Positions 25,707 to 34,122 of a stretch of DNA of 64,000 nt are shown here, one piece after another; positions within the stretch are counted from its first letter, which is position 1, and every line of letters begins with the position of its first letter. The translations under genes and the position numbers were made by a program. The notes beneath the pieces are model-generated. The model was not told the origin of the DNA and ran no database searches. It worked only from the letters and a program-made list of their open reading frames with translations. Source of the DNA: Citrobacter sp. Cu233. Lineage in GTDB: Bacteria; Pseudomonadota; Gammaproteobacteria; Enterobacterales; Enterobacteriaceae. Where the stretch lies: the NCBI RefSeq assembly GCF_030332225.1, contig NZ_JAOWIF010000042.1, forward strand, positions 402,176 through 466,175. Direction: 5' to 3'.

Positions 25707-26498
25707 TTAGTGGAAGCTATGTTCTTCGCCCGGGTATACGCCGGATTCCACCTCAGCAATATACTGCCGCACAGCAGCACGCATGTCGCCTGCTTCGGCA
25801 AGGAAATTCTTCGCAAATTTCGGGATATGTCCGCCGGTAATGCCAAACGCATCGTGCATCACTAAAATCTGACCATCAGTCACATTACCTGCGCCAATAC
25901 CGATCACCGGAATAGATAGCGCTTCGGTGATGCGTTTTGCCAGTTCAACTGGAACGCATTCCAGTACCAGCAATTGAGCGCCAGCCGCTTCCAGTGCCAG
26001 TGCGTCATCGAGTAGCGTTTGTCCTGCATCACCACGGCCTTGTACCTTATAGCCGCCAAAAATGTTGACGGACTGCGGGGTCAGCCCCAGATGACCGCAA
26101 ACCGGGACCGCGCGTTCGGTCAGCATTTTCACTGTATCGACCAGCCATGCGCCGCCTTCAATCTTGACCATATTGGCACCCGCGCGCATCACAACCGCTG
26201 CGTTTGCAAAGGTTTGTTCTGGCGTAGCGTAGGCCATAAACGGGAGATCGGAAAGCAGCAGACAGTTGGGTGCCCCGCGACGCACAGTGCGAGTATGGTA
26301 GGCAATATCGTCAACAGTGACTGGCAGGGTAGAGTCATGACCCTGAATCGTCATCCCCAGTGAATCCCCCACCAGCATCACATTGATACCTTCGTCGGCA
26401 AATAGTTTCGCGAAGCTGTAGTCGTAGGCCGTAATCGTCGCGAAGTGTTTCTTCTCTTGCTTGTATTTTTGCAGCAATGAGATTGTTGTCGGTTTCAT
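25707..26498 (-). CDS. panB: Ketopantoate hydroxymethyltransferase
   Basis: First step of pantothenate synthesis: adds a methylene group from 5,10-methylene-tetrahydrofolate to 2-oxoisovalerate. 263 residues, one fewer than E. coli because of a change at [14 protein letters not shown]-barrel protein with metal and substrate residues in VGDSLGM (Asp45), the [11 protein letters not shown] region and HDAFGI. A good AGGAAA site precedes the ATG. Its use of a folate cofactor makes the neighbouring folK a natural companion. In K-12 the yad fimbrial genes sit between panB and folK; here the two are only 120 bp apart. Confidence 0.96.
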   Translation of the reverse strand: MKPTTISLLQKYKQEKKHFATITAYDYSFAKLFADEGINVMLVGDSLGMTIQGHDSTLPVTVDDIAYHTRTVRRGAPNCLLLSDLPFMAYATPEQTFANAAVVMRAGANMVKIEGGAWLVDTVKMLTERAVPVCGHLGLTPQSVNIFGGYKVQGRGDAGQTLLDDALALEAAGAQLLVLECVPVELAKRITEALSIPVIGIGAGNVTDGQILVMHDAFGITGGHIPKFAKNFLAEAGDMRAAVRQYIAEVESGVYPGEEHSFH

Positions 26499-26618
26499 AA
26501 CATTTCCTGATGGTGAAAGTCATATTTAACGGCATTCTAGCAGTCACATTCAGGGGGGCAATTGATTTAAGCAATCGTTTGGCGCGAAAGCAGTAAACGC
26601 TAAAGGGGAAGGATTACT

Positions 26619-27224
26619 TTACCAGTGTGCAGGTTTCGCTGCACCGAGTTGGGAGAGGTGTTGATGCAGGCTGGTTCCGTCCGGGAAGGTCAGTTCAGGT
26701 GCGATTTCAAAAAGTGGCCACAGCATAAAGCCGCGGTTTTTCATATCGTAGTGCGGTACGGTCAGACGTTCGGTGTTAATCACTTCATCACCAAACAGCA
26801 TGATGTCAAGGTCCAGCGTACGCGGGCCCCAGCGTTCGGCTTTACGCACACGGCCCTGTTGCAACTCAATGCGTTGGGTGTGATTGAGTAACTCTTCCGC
26901 TGCAAGGGTGGTTTCCAGCGCGACGGCGGCGTTGAGGTAATCGGGTTGATCCTGTGGGCCCAATGGCGGAGTGCGGTAGAAGGAGGAGACGGCAACGACC
27001 CGGCTGTCAGGGATTTCTCCCAGCGCCTGCACGGCAGCATTAACCTGCTCCAGCGGGGAGGCTAAATTACTGCCGAGTGCGATATATACCCGTCGTCTTT
27101 CAAGCTGCATCTGTGTTGGCTTTCCTCGCTCATCCCAGTCACGTACTGATGTACGCTCCTGGGCATTTGCTGTGTCGCCGCCTTGATGCAACCCGAAATC
27201 CATTGGGGATACGCGATGGGTCAC
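26619..27224 (-). CDS. folK: 6-hydroxymethyl-7,8-dihydropterin pyrophosphokinase with in-frame ERIC-encoded N-terminal extension
   Basis: Transfers pyrophosphate from ATP to hydroxymethyl-dihydropterin in folate synthesis. The core (from [12 protein letters not shown]) has the HPPK signature region [17 protein letters not shown] with catalytic Asp residues, and [25 protein letters not shown] 27224 overlaps the pcnB stop (GTGA), as I recall for E. coli folK. However, the first five codons (M-T-H-R-V) are followed by 41 codons contributed by a 127-bp ERIC element, so the open frame is 201 residues against about 159 usual. Removing 123 bp restores a normal start, [12 protein letters not shown]. 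The cell may use the extended form or restart at the internal ATG encoding [12 protein letters not shown] (163 residues, coordinate 27110). Core identity is certain; the start is not. Confidence 0.85.
   Translation of the reverse strand: MTHRVSPMDFGLHQGGDTANAQERTSVRDWDERGKPTQMQLERRRVYIALGSNLASPLEQVNAAVQALGEIPDSRVVAVSSFYRTPPLGPQDQPDYLNAAVALETTLAAEELLNHTQRIELQQGRVRKAERWGPRTLDLDIMLFGDEVINTERLTVPHYDMKNRGFMLWPLFEIAPELTFPDGTSLHQHLSQLGAAKPAHW
27085..27211 (-). repeat. ERIC element inserted in the 5' coding end of folK
   Basis: Exactly 127 bp, the canonical ERIC length, bounded by TATACCC on one side and GGGGATA on the other. On the minus strand it contains GTGACTGGGATGAGCG, and on the plus strand ATGTACGCTCCTGGGC. 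Both are close to the conserved ERIC core (GTGACTGGGGTGAGCG and ATGTAAGCTCCTGGGG). A TA dinucleotide appears at each junction, consistent with the TA target duplication reported for these elements. Its net 123-bp contribution to folK is a multiple of three and has no stop codon in the folK frame. Confidence 0.88.
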
Positions 27225-28615
27225 GCACTTCCCTCACGGCGTGGCGCGCGTTTACGCGGACGACGGTGCCGACGACGTTCCGGCTCTTCATCCAGTTCGT
27301 TCAGCATGCCTTTTTGTTCAGGCGGAGCCGACACCTGGAATTCGCCCCACCACTGCGCCAGACGCTGCAGTTCGGCATTGTTTTCCACTTCTGCACGCAG
27401 CGCCAGCAAATCGTAGGCCGCGCGGAATTTTGGATGCTCCATCAGCTTCCAGGCACGTTTGCCCTGGCGGCGGGACATGCGTAGCTGAAGCTGCCAGATA
27501 TCACGGGTGAGCGATGTCAGGCGTTTCGGGATAGCCAGTGAACGACAGGCTTCATCCAACACGTCATTCATTGCCAGCGCGAAGGCGTCGTAGTAGGCCA
27601 GACCGCTTTCCTGGGCAATTTTCTGCGCGGTTTCCAGCAACGGATACCAGAACATCGCTGCAAACAAGAATGCCGGGTTCACGCGCATATCATTGTGGAT
27701 GCGGGTGTCGGTATTCTTTAGTACCTGGGCAATGATGCGTTCCATCGCGCTGTCACCGTCCTCGGTGAAATAGCGGGTGATGGTTGGGAACAGCGGCTGG
27801 AACAGGCTGTACTCACGCAATTTTTTATAGGTTTCATAACCGTAGCCCGCCTGTAACAGCTTGAGCGCTTCTTCAAACAGGCGTGCAGGAGGAATATCGT
27901 TCAGCAGTGTTGCCAGACGTGGGATCGGCTCTGCGGTTTCCGGGCTGATACGCATATCAAGCTTGGCTGCAAAGCGTACCGCGCGCAGCATACGCACGGG
28001 ATCTTCACGATAGCGCGTTTCAGGATTGCCAATCAGGCGGATTATACCGTCTTCCAGATCCTGCATTCCACCCACGTAATCACGAACGGTGAAATCAGCC
28101 ACGCTATAGTAGAGGCTGTTGATGGTGAAATCGCGGCGCTGGGCATCTTCTTCGATGGAACCGAAGATGTTGTCGCGCAACAGCATTCCGTTTTGCCCAC
28201 GCTGTGACGTTGCACGATCGGCTTCGCTGCCTTCATGATGACCACGAAAAGTAGCGACTTCGATAATTTCCGGGCCAAACATGACGTGAGCCAGACGGAA
28301 ACGGCGTCCAACCAGACGGCAGTTGCGAAACAACTTCCGCACCTGATCCGGCGTAGCGTTAGTGGTGACATCAAAGTCTTTCGGTTTTTTGCCCAGCAAA
28401 AGGTCGCGCACGCCACCGCCAACCAGCCATGCCTCGTATCCAGCCTTATTAAGCCTGTACATTACCTTCAGGGCATTTTCACTGATATCTTTGCGGGAGA
28501 TAGAGTGCTGCTCACGCGGGATTACCGTCATATGCGGACGGGCGACGGCAAGCTCGGCCTCGCGCTCCTCGCGGCTTAGCACCTTGCGGCAAAAATTAGC
28601 GACTCGGGTAAAAAT
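27221..28615 (-). CDS. pcnB: Poly(A) polymerase I, AUU start codon
   Basis: Adds poly(A) tails to RNA 3' ends, which promotes decay and controls plasmid copy number through antisense RNA. 464 residues. The nucleotidyltransferase motif [22 protein letters not shown] (about 66-87) has the catalytic Asp pair. The RNA-binding region [17 protein letters not shown]-type sequence is near 210, and the tail is very basic ([18 protein letters not shown]). The frame continues upstream of the homologous N-terminus only to a TTG. The E. coli gene starts with the rare codon AUU at [16 protein letters not shown]. Here the same ATT (28613-28615) is conserved behind GAGG, so I use it. The stop overlaps the folK start. 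Confidence 0.93.
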   Translation of the reverse strand: MFTRVANFCRKVLSREEREAELAVARPHMTVIPREQHSISRKDISENALKVMYRLNKAGYEAWLVGGGVRDLLLGKKPKDFDVTTNATPDQVRKLFRNCRLVGRRFRLAHVMFGPEIIEVATFRGHHEGSEADRATSQRGQNGMLLRDNIFGSIEEDAQRRDFTINSLYYSVADFTVRDYVGGMQDLEDGIIRLIGNPETRYREDPVRMLRAVRFAAKLDMRISPETAEPIPRLATLLNDIPPARLFEEALKLLQAGYGYETYKKLREYSLFQPLFPTITRYFTEDGDSAMERIIAQVLKNTDTRIHNDMRVNPAFLFAAMFWYPLLETAQKIAQESGLAYYDAFALAMNDVLDEACRSLAIPKRLTSLTRDIWQLQLRMSRRQGKRAWKLMEHPKFRAAYDLLALRAEVENNAELQRLAQWWGEFQVSAPPEQKGMLNELDEEPERRRHRRPRKRAPRREGSA

Positions 28616-28686
28616 AGTGCACCTCGGTAGTGTCAAACTTCAGTCAGAACAAGTGTTGCTGTGTAAAAATCGCGGCTAATCATAGC

Positions 28687-29583
28687 TCAGCATGAGTCAT
28701 TTGAGAATGCCGGATTTACATTCACTGAACCCGGTACAGTCGTAAGCGTCCAATTTTGCACCGCAGTTTGCAGTAATTCTTCCACACTCAGCGCTTGCCA
28801 CGGTATTGCAGTGTTCTGACCGAGGAAGCGCAACGCCTTGATGAGAATCGGGCGTGGATCGCCTTGCGGCAGGGCAGGCGCATGATTCTGCTTAGAAAGT
28901 TTAGCGCCTTGCTCGTTGAGCGCCAACGGCAGATGAATATAATCCGGTACTTGCCAGCCGAACTGCTGATACAACGAAATTTGGCGTACAGTAGGTTCGA
29001 TGAGATCGGCACCGCGTACAATCTCAGTTACCCCCTGGAAGTGGTCATCAACCACCACCGCAAGGTTATAAGCAAACAATCCGTCGCGTCGGTGGATAAT
29101 AAAGTCTTCCCGAGCAAGCTCTGGGTCGGCGTGAATATTGCCGCGCAGCAGGTCGTTAAAGTGTAAAACGGGATGCTGTTGCTTGATGCGTACCGCTGCA
29201 TTTTCCGGCCCGTGGCGTAACGCGCGGCAGTGACCGTCGTAAATCCCGCCAACACGCTGAATACGGGCGCGTGTACAGGTACAGTAGTAGCTTAAATCTT
29301 GTTGTTGTAACCAGGCCAGTGCCTCACGGTAGGCATCATGGCGTTGCGATTGCCACATGATTTCGCCATCCCAGTGCAGCCCGTAATGTTCCAGCTGACG
29401 CAGAATCGTCTCTGCAGCACCGGGAACTTCACGAGGAGGATCGATATCTTCAATGCGTACCCGCCAGATTCCTCGCTGTGCACGGGCCTGTAGATAACTG
29501 CCGAGGGCGGCTACCAGGGAACCAAAATGCAGTTCACCGGAAGGTGAAGGGGCAAAACGGCCAATGTAGGGTTTGTCTGTCAT
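28687..29583 (-). CDS. gluQ: Glutamyl-Q tRNA(Asp) synthetase
   Basis: Truncated glutamyl-tRNA synthetase paralogue that attaches glutamate to queuosine at position 34 of tRNA(Asp). 298 residues, with the Rossmann catalytic domain but no anticodon-binding domain. It has the HIGH-like GELHFGS (about 18), zinc site CTCTRARI with a later Cys (GHCR), and KMSKS-like [10 protein letters not shown] (about 235). Open frame runs upstream through the dksA terminator. I choose ATG 29583 ([14 protein letters not shown]); ATG 29598 is the alternative but sits on the terminator edge. Downstream of dksA, upstream of pcnB, as in E. coli. Confidence 0.92.
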   Translation of the reverse strand: MTDKPYIGRFAPSPSGELHFGSLVAALGSYLQARAQRGIWRVRIEDIDPPREVPGAAETILRQLEHYGLHWDGEIMWQSQRHDAYREALAWLQQQDLSYYCTCTRARIQRVGGIYDGHCRALRHGPENAAVRIKQQHPVLHFNDLLRGNIHADPELAREDFIIHRRDGLFAYNLAVVVDDHFQGVTEIVRGADLIEPTVRQISLYQQFGWQVPDYIHLPLALNEQGAKLSKQNHAPALPQGDPRPILIKALRFLGQNTAIPWQALSVEELLQTAVQNWTLTTVPGSVNVNPAFSNDSC

Positions 29584-29596
29584 GTCTGTGGATAAC

Positions 29597-29628
29597 ATAA
29601 AAGAAGAAGGCGGGAGAATCTCCCGCCT
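29597..29628 (-). terminator. dksA terminator
   Basis: On the minus strand, GGCGGGAG-att-CTCCCGCC is followed by TTCTTCTTTT, about 27 bases past the dksA stop. It lies immediately before the gluQ start codons, so gluQ expression depends on readthrough. Confidence 0.88.
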
Positions 29629-29655
29629 GTAGTAAACGTGGTACAAATGACGGGA

Positions 29656-30111
29656 TTAACCCGCCATCTGTTTTTCGCGAATCTCAGCCAGCGTTTTGCA
29701 GTCGATACACAGATCGGCTGTCGGACGGGCTTCCAGACGACGAATACCAATTTCTACGCCGCATGATTCGCAGTAGCCGAAATCTTCATCTTCTACTTTC
29801 TTCAGCGTCTTCTCGATCTTTTTGATCAGTTTGCGCTCACGGTCACGGTTACGCAGCTCAAGGCTGAATTCTTCTTCCTGTGCGGCACGGTCAACCGGAT
29901 CAGGGAAGTTAGCCGCTTCGTCCTGCATATGAGTCACAGTGCGATCGACTTCATCCCTGAGTTGATTACGCCATGCTTCAAGAATACGCCTGAAGTGCGA
30001 CAGCTGGGCTTCGTTCATATACTCTTCGCCCGGTTTCTCCTGGTACGGCTCCACCCCAGCGATGGCGAGAATACTCAGGGACGATGTTTTACGGTTTTGC
30101 CCTTCTTGCAT
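29656..30111 (-). CDS. dksA: RNA polymerase-binding transcription factor DksA
   Basis: Partner of ppGpp in the stringent response. It inserts its coiled coil into the secondary channel of RNA polymerase and represses rRNA and ribosomal protein promoters. 151 residues, essentially identical to E. coli. Coiled-coil tip [10 protein letters not shown] carries the two acidic residues (Asp71, Asp74). The four-cysteine zinc finger is CESCGVEIG ... CIDC (114, 117, 135, 138). Start at ATG 30111 follows AAGGAG with an 8-base gap. The 177-bp upstream gap should hold its promoter. Confidence 0.97.
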   Translation of the reverse strand: MQEGQNRKTSSLSILAIAGVEPYQEKPGEEYMNEAQLSHFRRILEAWRNQLRDEVDRTVTHMQDEAANFPDPVDRAAQEEEFSLELRNRDRERKLIKKIEKTLKKVEDEDFGYCESCGVEIGIRRLEARPTADLCIDCKTLAEIREKQMAG

Positions 30112-30288
30112 GTTGCTTCTCCTTAACACGCACTATCGATCCCCATGTTCGGGGGAAAAATCAGGTCGCTATAAATAGCAGATGCTTTTCCGGATAGCAA
30201 TTATCTAAACGTAACACTTGACAACCCTGTGAGGAAAAGCGTATTTGCGCACGCGGCCAGAATACTAATTAACCCGTTGTTTACACCA

Positions 30289-30993
30289 TTACAAGGCAAT
30301 GGGCAACGGCTCTTTAAGAGTCATACCATGGGCAGAAAGTTCCGCTTTATAAACCAGAATTTCTACCCCCTTTAGCTGTGCTTCGACTAATAACTGCGCA
30401 TATTTTGCATCGATATGGCGCGCGGGTGAAAACCGTGTAATGGCTGAATGCAGTACCGCGAAAAATATGACGGCACGTTTACCTTCAGCCGCTACGCTCA
30501 TCAATTCCCGAAGATGTTTCTGACCTCGTTCAGTGATGGCATCGGGAAAATAACCATACTCTTTTTCCGCCAACGTGACTGATTTTACTTCAATATAGCA
30601 GTCAGTCCGGGAATCTGCCTGTAACAAAAAATCAATACGGCTGCCTTCTGCGCCGTATTTTACTTCACTTTTCAACACGCTGTAGCCAGAAAGCTCCGCA
30701 ATGAACTCATTCTGAATAGCCTCTTTCGTTAAGCGATTGGCCCATAGCGTGTTAACACAAATAAATGCATCGGATCCGGTTTGCGTTAATTCCCAGGTAT
30801 GTGGATATTTCCGCTTAGTATTTTCTGATGTTGAATACCAGACGGTATCACCAGGGGTTGCGCATCCGGTCATTGCTCCGGTATTTGGGCAGTGTAGCGT
30901 CAAGGTTGTACCATCAGGTGTGATCACATCCGCTAAAAAACGTTTATAGCGCTGAATTAGCGTAGCGCGTTGTAAAGGGGGAGAAAATTGCAT
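30289..30993 (-). CDS. sfsA: SfsA, sugar fermentation stimulation protein family
   Basis: 234 residues, same length as E. coli SfsA. The N-terminal OB-fold ([25 protein letters not shown]) is followed by a PD-(D/E)xK nuclease-like core ([26 protein letters not shown], about 118-143). The E. coli protein was found as a stimulator of maltose fermentation and binds DNA; a nuclease-like role is suggested by fold only. It starts 15 bases after the thpR stop, so they form an operon. Confidence 0.94.
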   Translation of the reverse strand: MQFSPPLQRATLIQRYKRFLADVITPDGTTLTLHCPNTGAMTGCATPGDTVWYSTSENTKRKYPHTWELTQTGSDAFICVNTLWANRLTKEAIQNEFIAELSGYSVLKSEVKYGAEGSRIDFLLQADSRTDCYIEVKSVTLAEKEYGYFPDAITERGQKHLRELMSVAAEGKRAVIFFAVLHSAITRFSPARHIDAKYAQLLVEAQLKGVEILVYKAELSAHGMTLKEPLPIAL

Positions 30994-31008
30994 GAATAAT
31001 ACCCTTGA

Positions 31009-31539
31009 TTATTTGCTCAGCACCCAGCGTTGCAAGGTTGAATAGCGCGTGCGTCCTCGCTCAAATGACGAGGCATAAAGCGCAAACTCCGTAACCGGAA
31101 ATGACCAGCAAAAACCGGGGGGCGGAATGGCGACTGCATGGCTGGCATCGCGCAAGAGCGTGATATGCGGGTGAAAGGGCTGTGGGCTTTGGTAGCACCC
31201 GCTGCGTGCGGCCTGTGCTCGCAGCATATTGGCCAGTTGCAATAGCCCGCGTGGCGGCTGGCGGATTCCCAGCCATACGACCCGCGAACGCAGCCATTGC
31301 CCTGCATCGTCCAGCCTGAGCGTAAATGCCGGCTGGCGAATGCGTCCGGCCAGCTGTGATAGCGCTTGCTGTTTCTCTGTACTAACATCCCCTAAAAAAG
31401 CCAGCGTCAGGTGCAGATTGTCCGCGGCGACCGGGCGGCCCGCTTCCGGTGGAAATTGTGCGGCTCGCCAGTGGATGAGCTGCTCCCGAACCTCAGCAGG
31501 CAATTCAATGGCAAAGAACAGCCGTTTTGGCTCAGACAT
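31009..31539 (-). CDS. thpR: RNA 2',3'-cyclic phosphodiesterase
   Basis: Member of the 2H phosphoesterase family (formerly LigT, 2'-5' RNA ligase). It opens 2',3'-cyclic phosphates on RNA. 176 residues. The two catalytic HxTx motifs are visible as HLTLAF (about 44) and HPHITLL (about 131; here H-x-T). The frame stays open 33 codons upstream toward hrpB, but the homologous start is ATG 31539 (MSEPKRLFFAIELP). Divergent from hrpB, with 73 bp for both promoters. Confidence 0.93.
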   Translation of the reverse strand: MSEPKRLFFAIELPAEVREQLIHWRAAQFPPEAGRPVAADNLHLTLAFLGDVSTEKQQALSQLAGRIRQPAFTLRLDDAGQWLRSRVVWLGIRQPPRGLLQLANMLRAQAARSGCYQSPQPFHPHITLLRDASHAVAIPPPGFCWSFPVTEFALYASSFERGRTRYSTLQRWVLSK

Positions 31540-31612
31540 GATGGATACTCGGTTATGAATTAACGCGATGCTACAATGCAGCGCGAAGAATGTTAACCCT
31601 CTGGAGTCATTT

Positions 31613-34042
31613 GTGACGTCATTGCCCGTTGCCGCCATAGTGCCTGAACTGCTTACTGCCCTTGATGCCTCACCGCAGGTCCTGCTGACCGCGCCGACGG
31701 GGGCCGGGAAATCGACCTGGCTGCCGCTACAGCTTCTGACGCATCAGGGGATTACGGGGCGCATTATCCTGCTGGAACCCCGTCGCCTGGCGGCTCGCAA
31801 TGTGGCACAACGACTGGCGGAGTCGCTAAACGAAAAGCCCGGCGAAACCGTGGGTTATCGCATGCGCGCGCAAAATTGCGTTGGGCCGCAAACCCGGCTT
31901 GAAGTGGTCACAGAAGGTGTGCTCACGCGCATGATCCAACGCGATCCAGAATTGCAGGGCGTTGGTCTGGTGATCCTTGATGAATTTCACGAGCGCAGCC
32001 TGCAGGCGGATCTGGCACTGGCGCTCCTGTTGGACGTGCAGCAAGGCCTGCGGGACGATTTAAAACTGCTGATTATGTCAGCAACTCTGGACAACGGGCG
32101 TTTGCAGCAGCTGTTGCCTGAAGCGCCTACCCTTGTTTCCGAAGGCCGTGCGTTTCCTGTTGAACGGCGCTACCAGCCGCTGGCGACGCATTTGCGTTTT
32201 GACGAGGCGGTTGCCATTGCCACTGCGGAGTTGCTGCGTAACGAGAGTGGTTCGTTGCTGCTATTTTTACCCGGCGTGGGGGAGATCCTGCGCGTGCAGG
32301 AGCAATTGGCAGGGCGTGTGGGCAGCGATATCCTGCTGTGCCCGCTGTACGGCGCATTATCGCTGACCGAGCAGCGACAGGCCATTTTGCCCGCGCCGCC
32401 GGGGAGACGTAAAGTCGTACTGGCAACCAATATTGCTGAAACCAGCTTAACCATTGAAGGTATCCGTCTGGTGGTGGACTGTGCTCAGGAGCGTGTGGCG
32501 CGTTTTGATGCCCGCACGGGATTGACGCGACTGATTACCCAACGCATTAGTCAGGCTTCAATGACCCAACGTGCAGGGCGAGCAGGCCGCCTGGAACCCG
32601 GTATTTGTCTGCACCTGCTGGCGAAAGAGCAGGCTGAAAGAGCGACGGCGCAGAGTGAGCCTGAGATTTTACAGAGTGATTTATCCGGTTTGCTGATGGA
32701 ACTGTTGCAATGGGGATGCACTGACCCCGCACAGTTGAGCTGGCTGGATAGGCCGCCAGTCGTAAATATGCAGGCGGCAACGCGTTTGTTACAGATGCTG
32801 GGCGCGCTGGAGGGCGACAGACTCAGTGCCACCGGACAGAAAATGGCGGCCCTGGGCAACGATCCCCGCTTAGCAGCAATGCTCGTCAGTGCTAACAATG
32901 ACGACGAAGCGGCAACGGCAGCAAAGCTGGCGGCAATTCTGGAAGAACCACCGCGCGGTGGGAGCACCGATCTGACAACAGCGTTTTCACGCCACCAGCC
33001 CGCCTGGCAACTGCGTAGCCAGCAGCTATTAAAGCGCCTGAATGTGCGGGGAGGCCAGCCTGATAGCGAACTGTTAGCACCTTTACTGGCGCAGGCGTTT
33101 GCCGATCGTATTGCCCGGCGCCGTGGTCAGGAAGGGCGCTATCAACTGGCGAACGGGATGGGGGCGATGCTGGATGCTGATGATGCTTCAGCGCGCCATG
33201 AGTGGCTTATCGCGCCGCTGTTGCTACAGGGTAGTGCCTCGCCGGATGCTCGCATTTTGTTGTCTCTGCCGCTGGATATCGACAGCGTCATACAGACGTG
33301 TCCTGAGCTGCTGCGACAGTCAGATACTATTGAATGGGATGAAAACCAGGGGACGCTGAAAGCGCTGCGCCGAATGCGCATTGGTCAACTGACAGTTAAA
33401 GTGCAGCCACTGGCTAAACCTTCGGAAGAAGAGTTGCATCAGGCCATGTTGAACGGAATTCGCGATAAAGGCCTAAGTGTGCTCAACTGGACGCCGGAGG
33501 CTGAACAGTTTCGGTTGCGTCTGCACTGTGCGGCAAACTGGTTGCCGGAGTACGGTTGGCCTGCTGTCGATGATGCTTCGCTGCTGTCGACGCTGGAGAG
33601 CTGGCTATTGCCGCATATGAGCGGTGTGCACTCTTTACGCGCGCTCAAAGCATTAAATGTGGCTCAGGCATTGCGTGGTTTACTGGACTGGTCAATGCTG
33701 CAACGTCTGGAGAGTTCGCTGCCTGCGCATTACACTGTGCCGACGGGAAGCCGGATAGCCATTCGCTATCACGAGGATAACCCCCCGACACTGGCGGTCA
33801 GGATGCAGGAAATGTTTGGCGAAGCGGATACGCCAACCATCGCCGAGGGGCGTGTGTCGTTGGTGCTGGAACTGCTTTCTCCGGCCCAGCGACCGCTGCA
33901 GGTCACAAGCGATCTGAGCGCGTTCTGGAAAGGATCGTACCGTGAGGTACAAAAAGAGATGAAAGGGCGTTATCCCAAGCACGTCTGGCCGGACGATCCG
34001 GCGAATAGCGCGCCAACGCGGCGGACCAAAAAGTATTCATAA
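31613..34042 (+). CDS. hrpB: ATP-dependent helicase HrpB
   Basis: 809-residue DExH-box helicase of unknown physiological role, probably acting on RNA. Walker A is APTGAGKST (about 26). Motif II is DEFH, as usual in this family. SAT is motif III. RAGRAGR is motif VI (about 330). A long C-terminal region ends PKHVWPDDPANSAPTRRTKKYS, typical of HrpB. I use GTG 31613, preceded by TGGAG at 6 bases, which gives the E. coli-like MTSLPVAAIVPELL; an in-frame ATG at 31568 is less likely. It leads toward mrcB after 80 bp. Confidence 0.94.
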   Translation: MTSLPVAAIVPELLTALDASPQVLLTAPTGAGKSTWLPLQLLTHQGITGRIILLEPRRLAARNVAQRLAESLNEKPGETVGYRMRAQNCVGPQTRLEVVTEGVLTRMIQRDPELQGVGLVILDEFHERSLQADLALALLLDVQQGLRDDLKLLIMSATLDNGRLQQLLPEAPTLVSEGRAFPVERRYQPLATHLRFDEAVAIATAELLRNESGSLLLFLPGVGEILRVQEQLAGRVGSDILLCPLYGALSLTEQRQAILPAPPGRRKVVLATNIAETSLTIEGIRLVVDCAQERVARFDARTGLTRLITQRISQASMTQRAGRAGRLEPGICLHLLAKEQAERATAQSEPEILQSDLSGLLMELLQWGCTDPAQLSWLDRPPVVNMQAATRLLQMLGALEGDRLSATGQKMAALGNDPRLAAMLVSANNDDEAATAAKLAAILEEPPRGGSTDLTTAFSRHQPAWQLRSQQLLKRLNVRGGQPDSELLAPLLAQAFADRIARRRGQEGRYQLANGMGAMLDADDASARHEWLIAPLLLQGSASPDARILLSLPLDIDSVIQTCPELLRQSDTIEWDENQGTLKALRRMRIGQLTVKVQPLAKPSEEELHQAMLNGIRDKGLSVLNWTPEAEQFRLRLHCAANWLPEYGWPAVDDASLLSTLESWLLPHMSGVHSLRALKALNVAQALRGLLDWSMLQRLESSLPAHYTVPTGSRIAIRYHEDNPPTLAVRMQEMFGEADTPTIAEGRVSLVLELLSPAQRPLQVTSDLSAFWKGSYREVQKEMKGRYPKHVWPDDPANSAPTRRTKKYS

Positions 34043-34122
34043 ATTGAGAGATTTCTTCTTCTGTCGCCTGACGGAAGAACAGAGAATCAGGCCTTTGCGC
34101 CTGAATGTTGCGGAGAAAAAGC

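Noticed and set aside
27221-28636. TTG 28636 as the pcnB start
   Set aside because: It would add seven residues (MTLPRCT) absent from the family and lacks a ribosome site. The conserved AUU is better supported.
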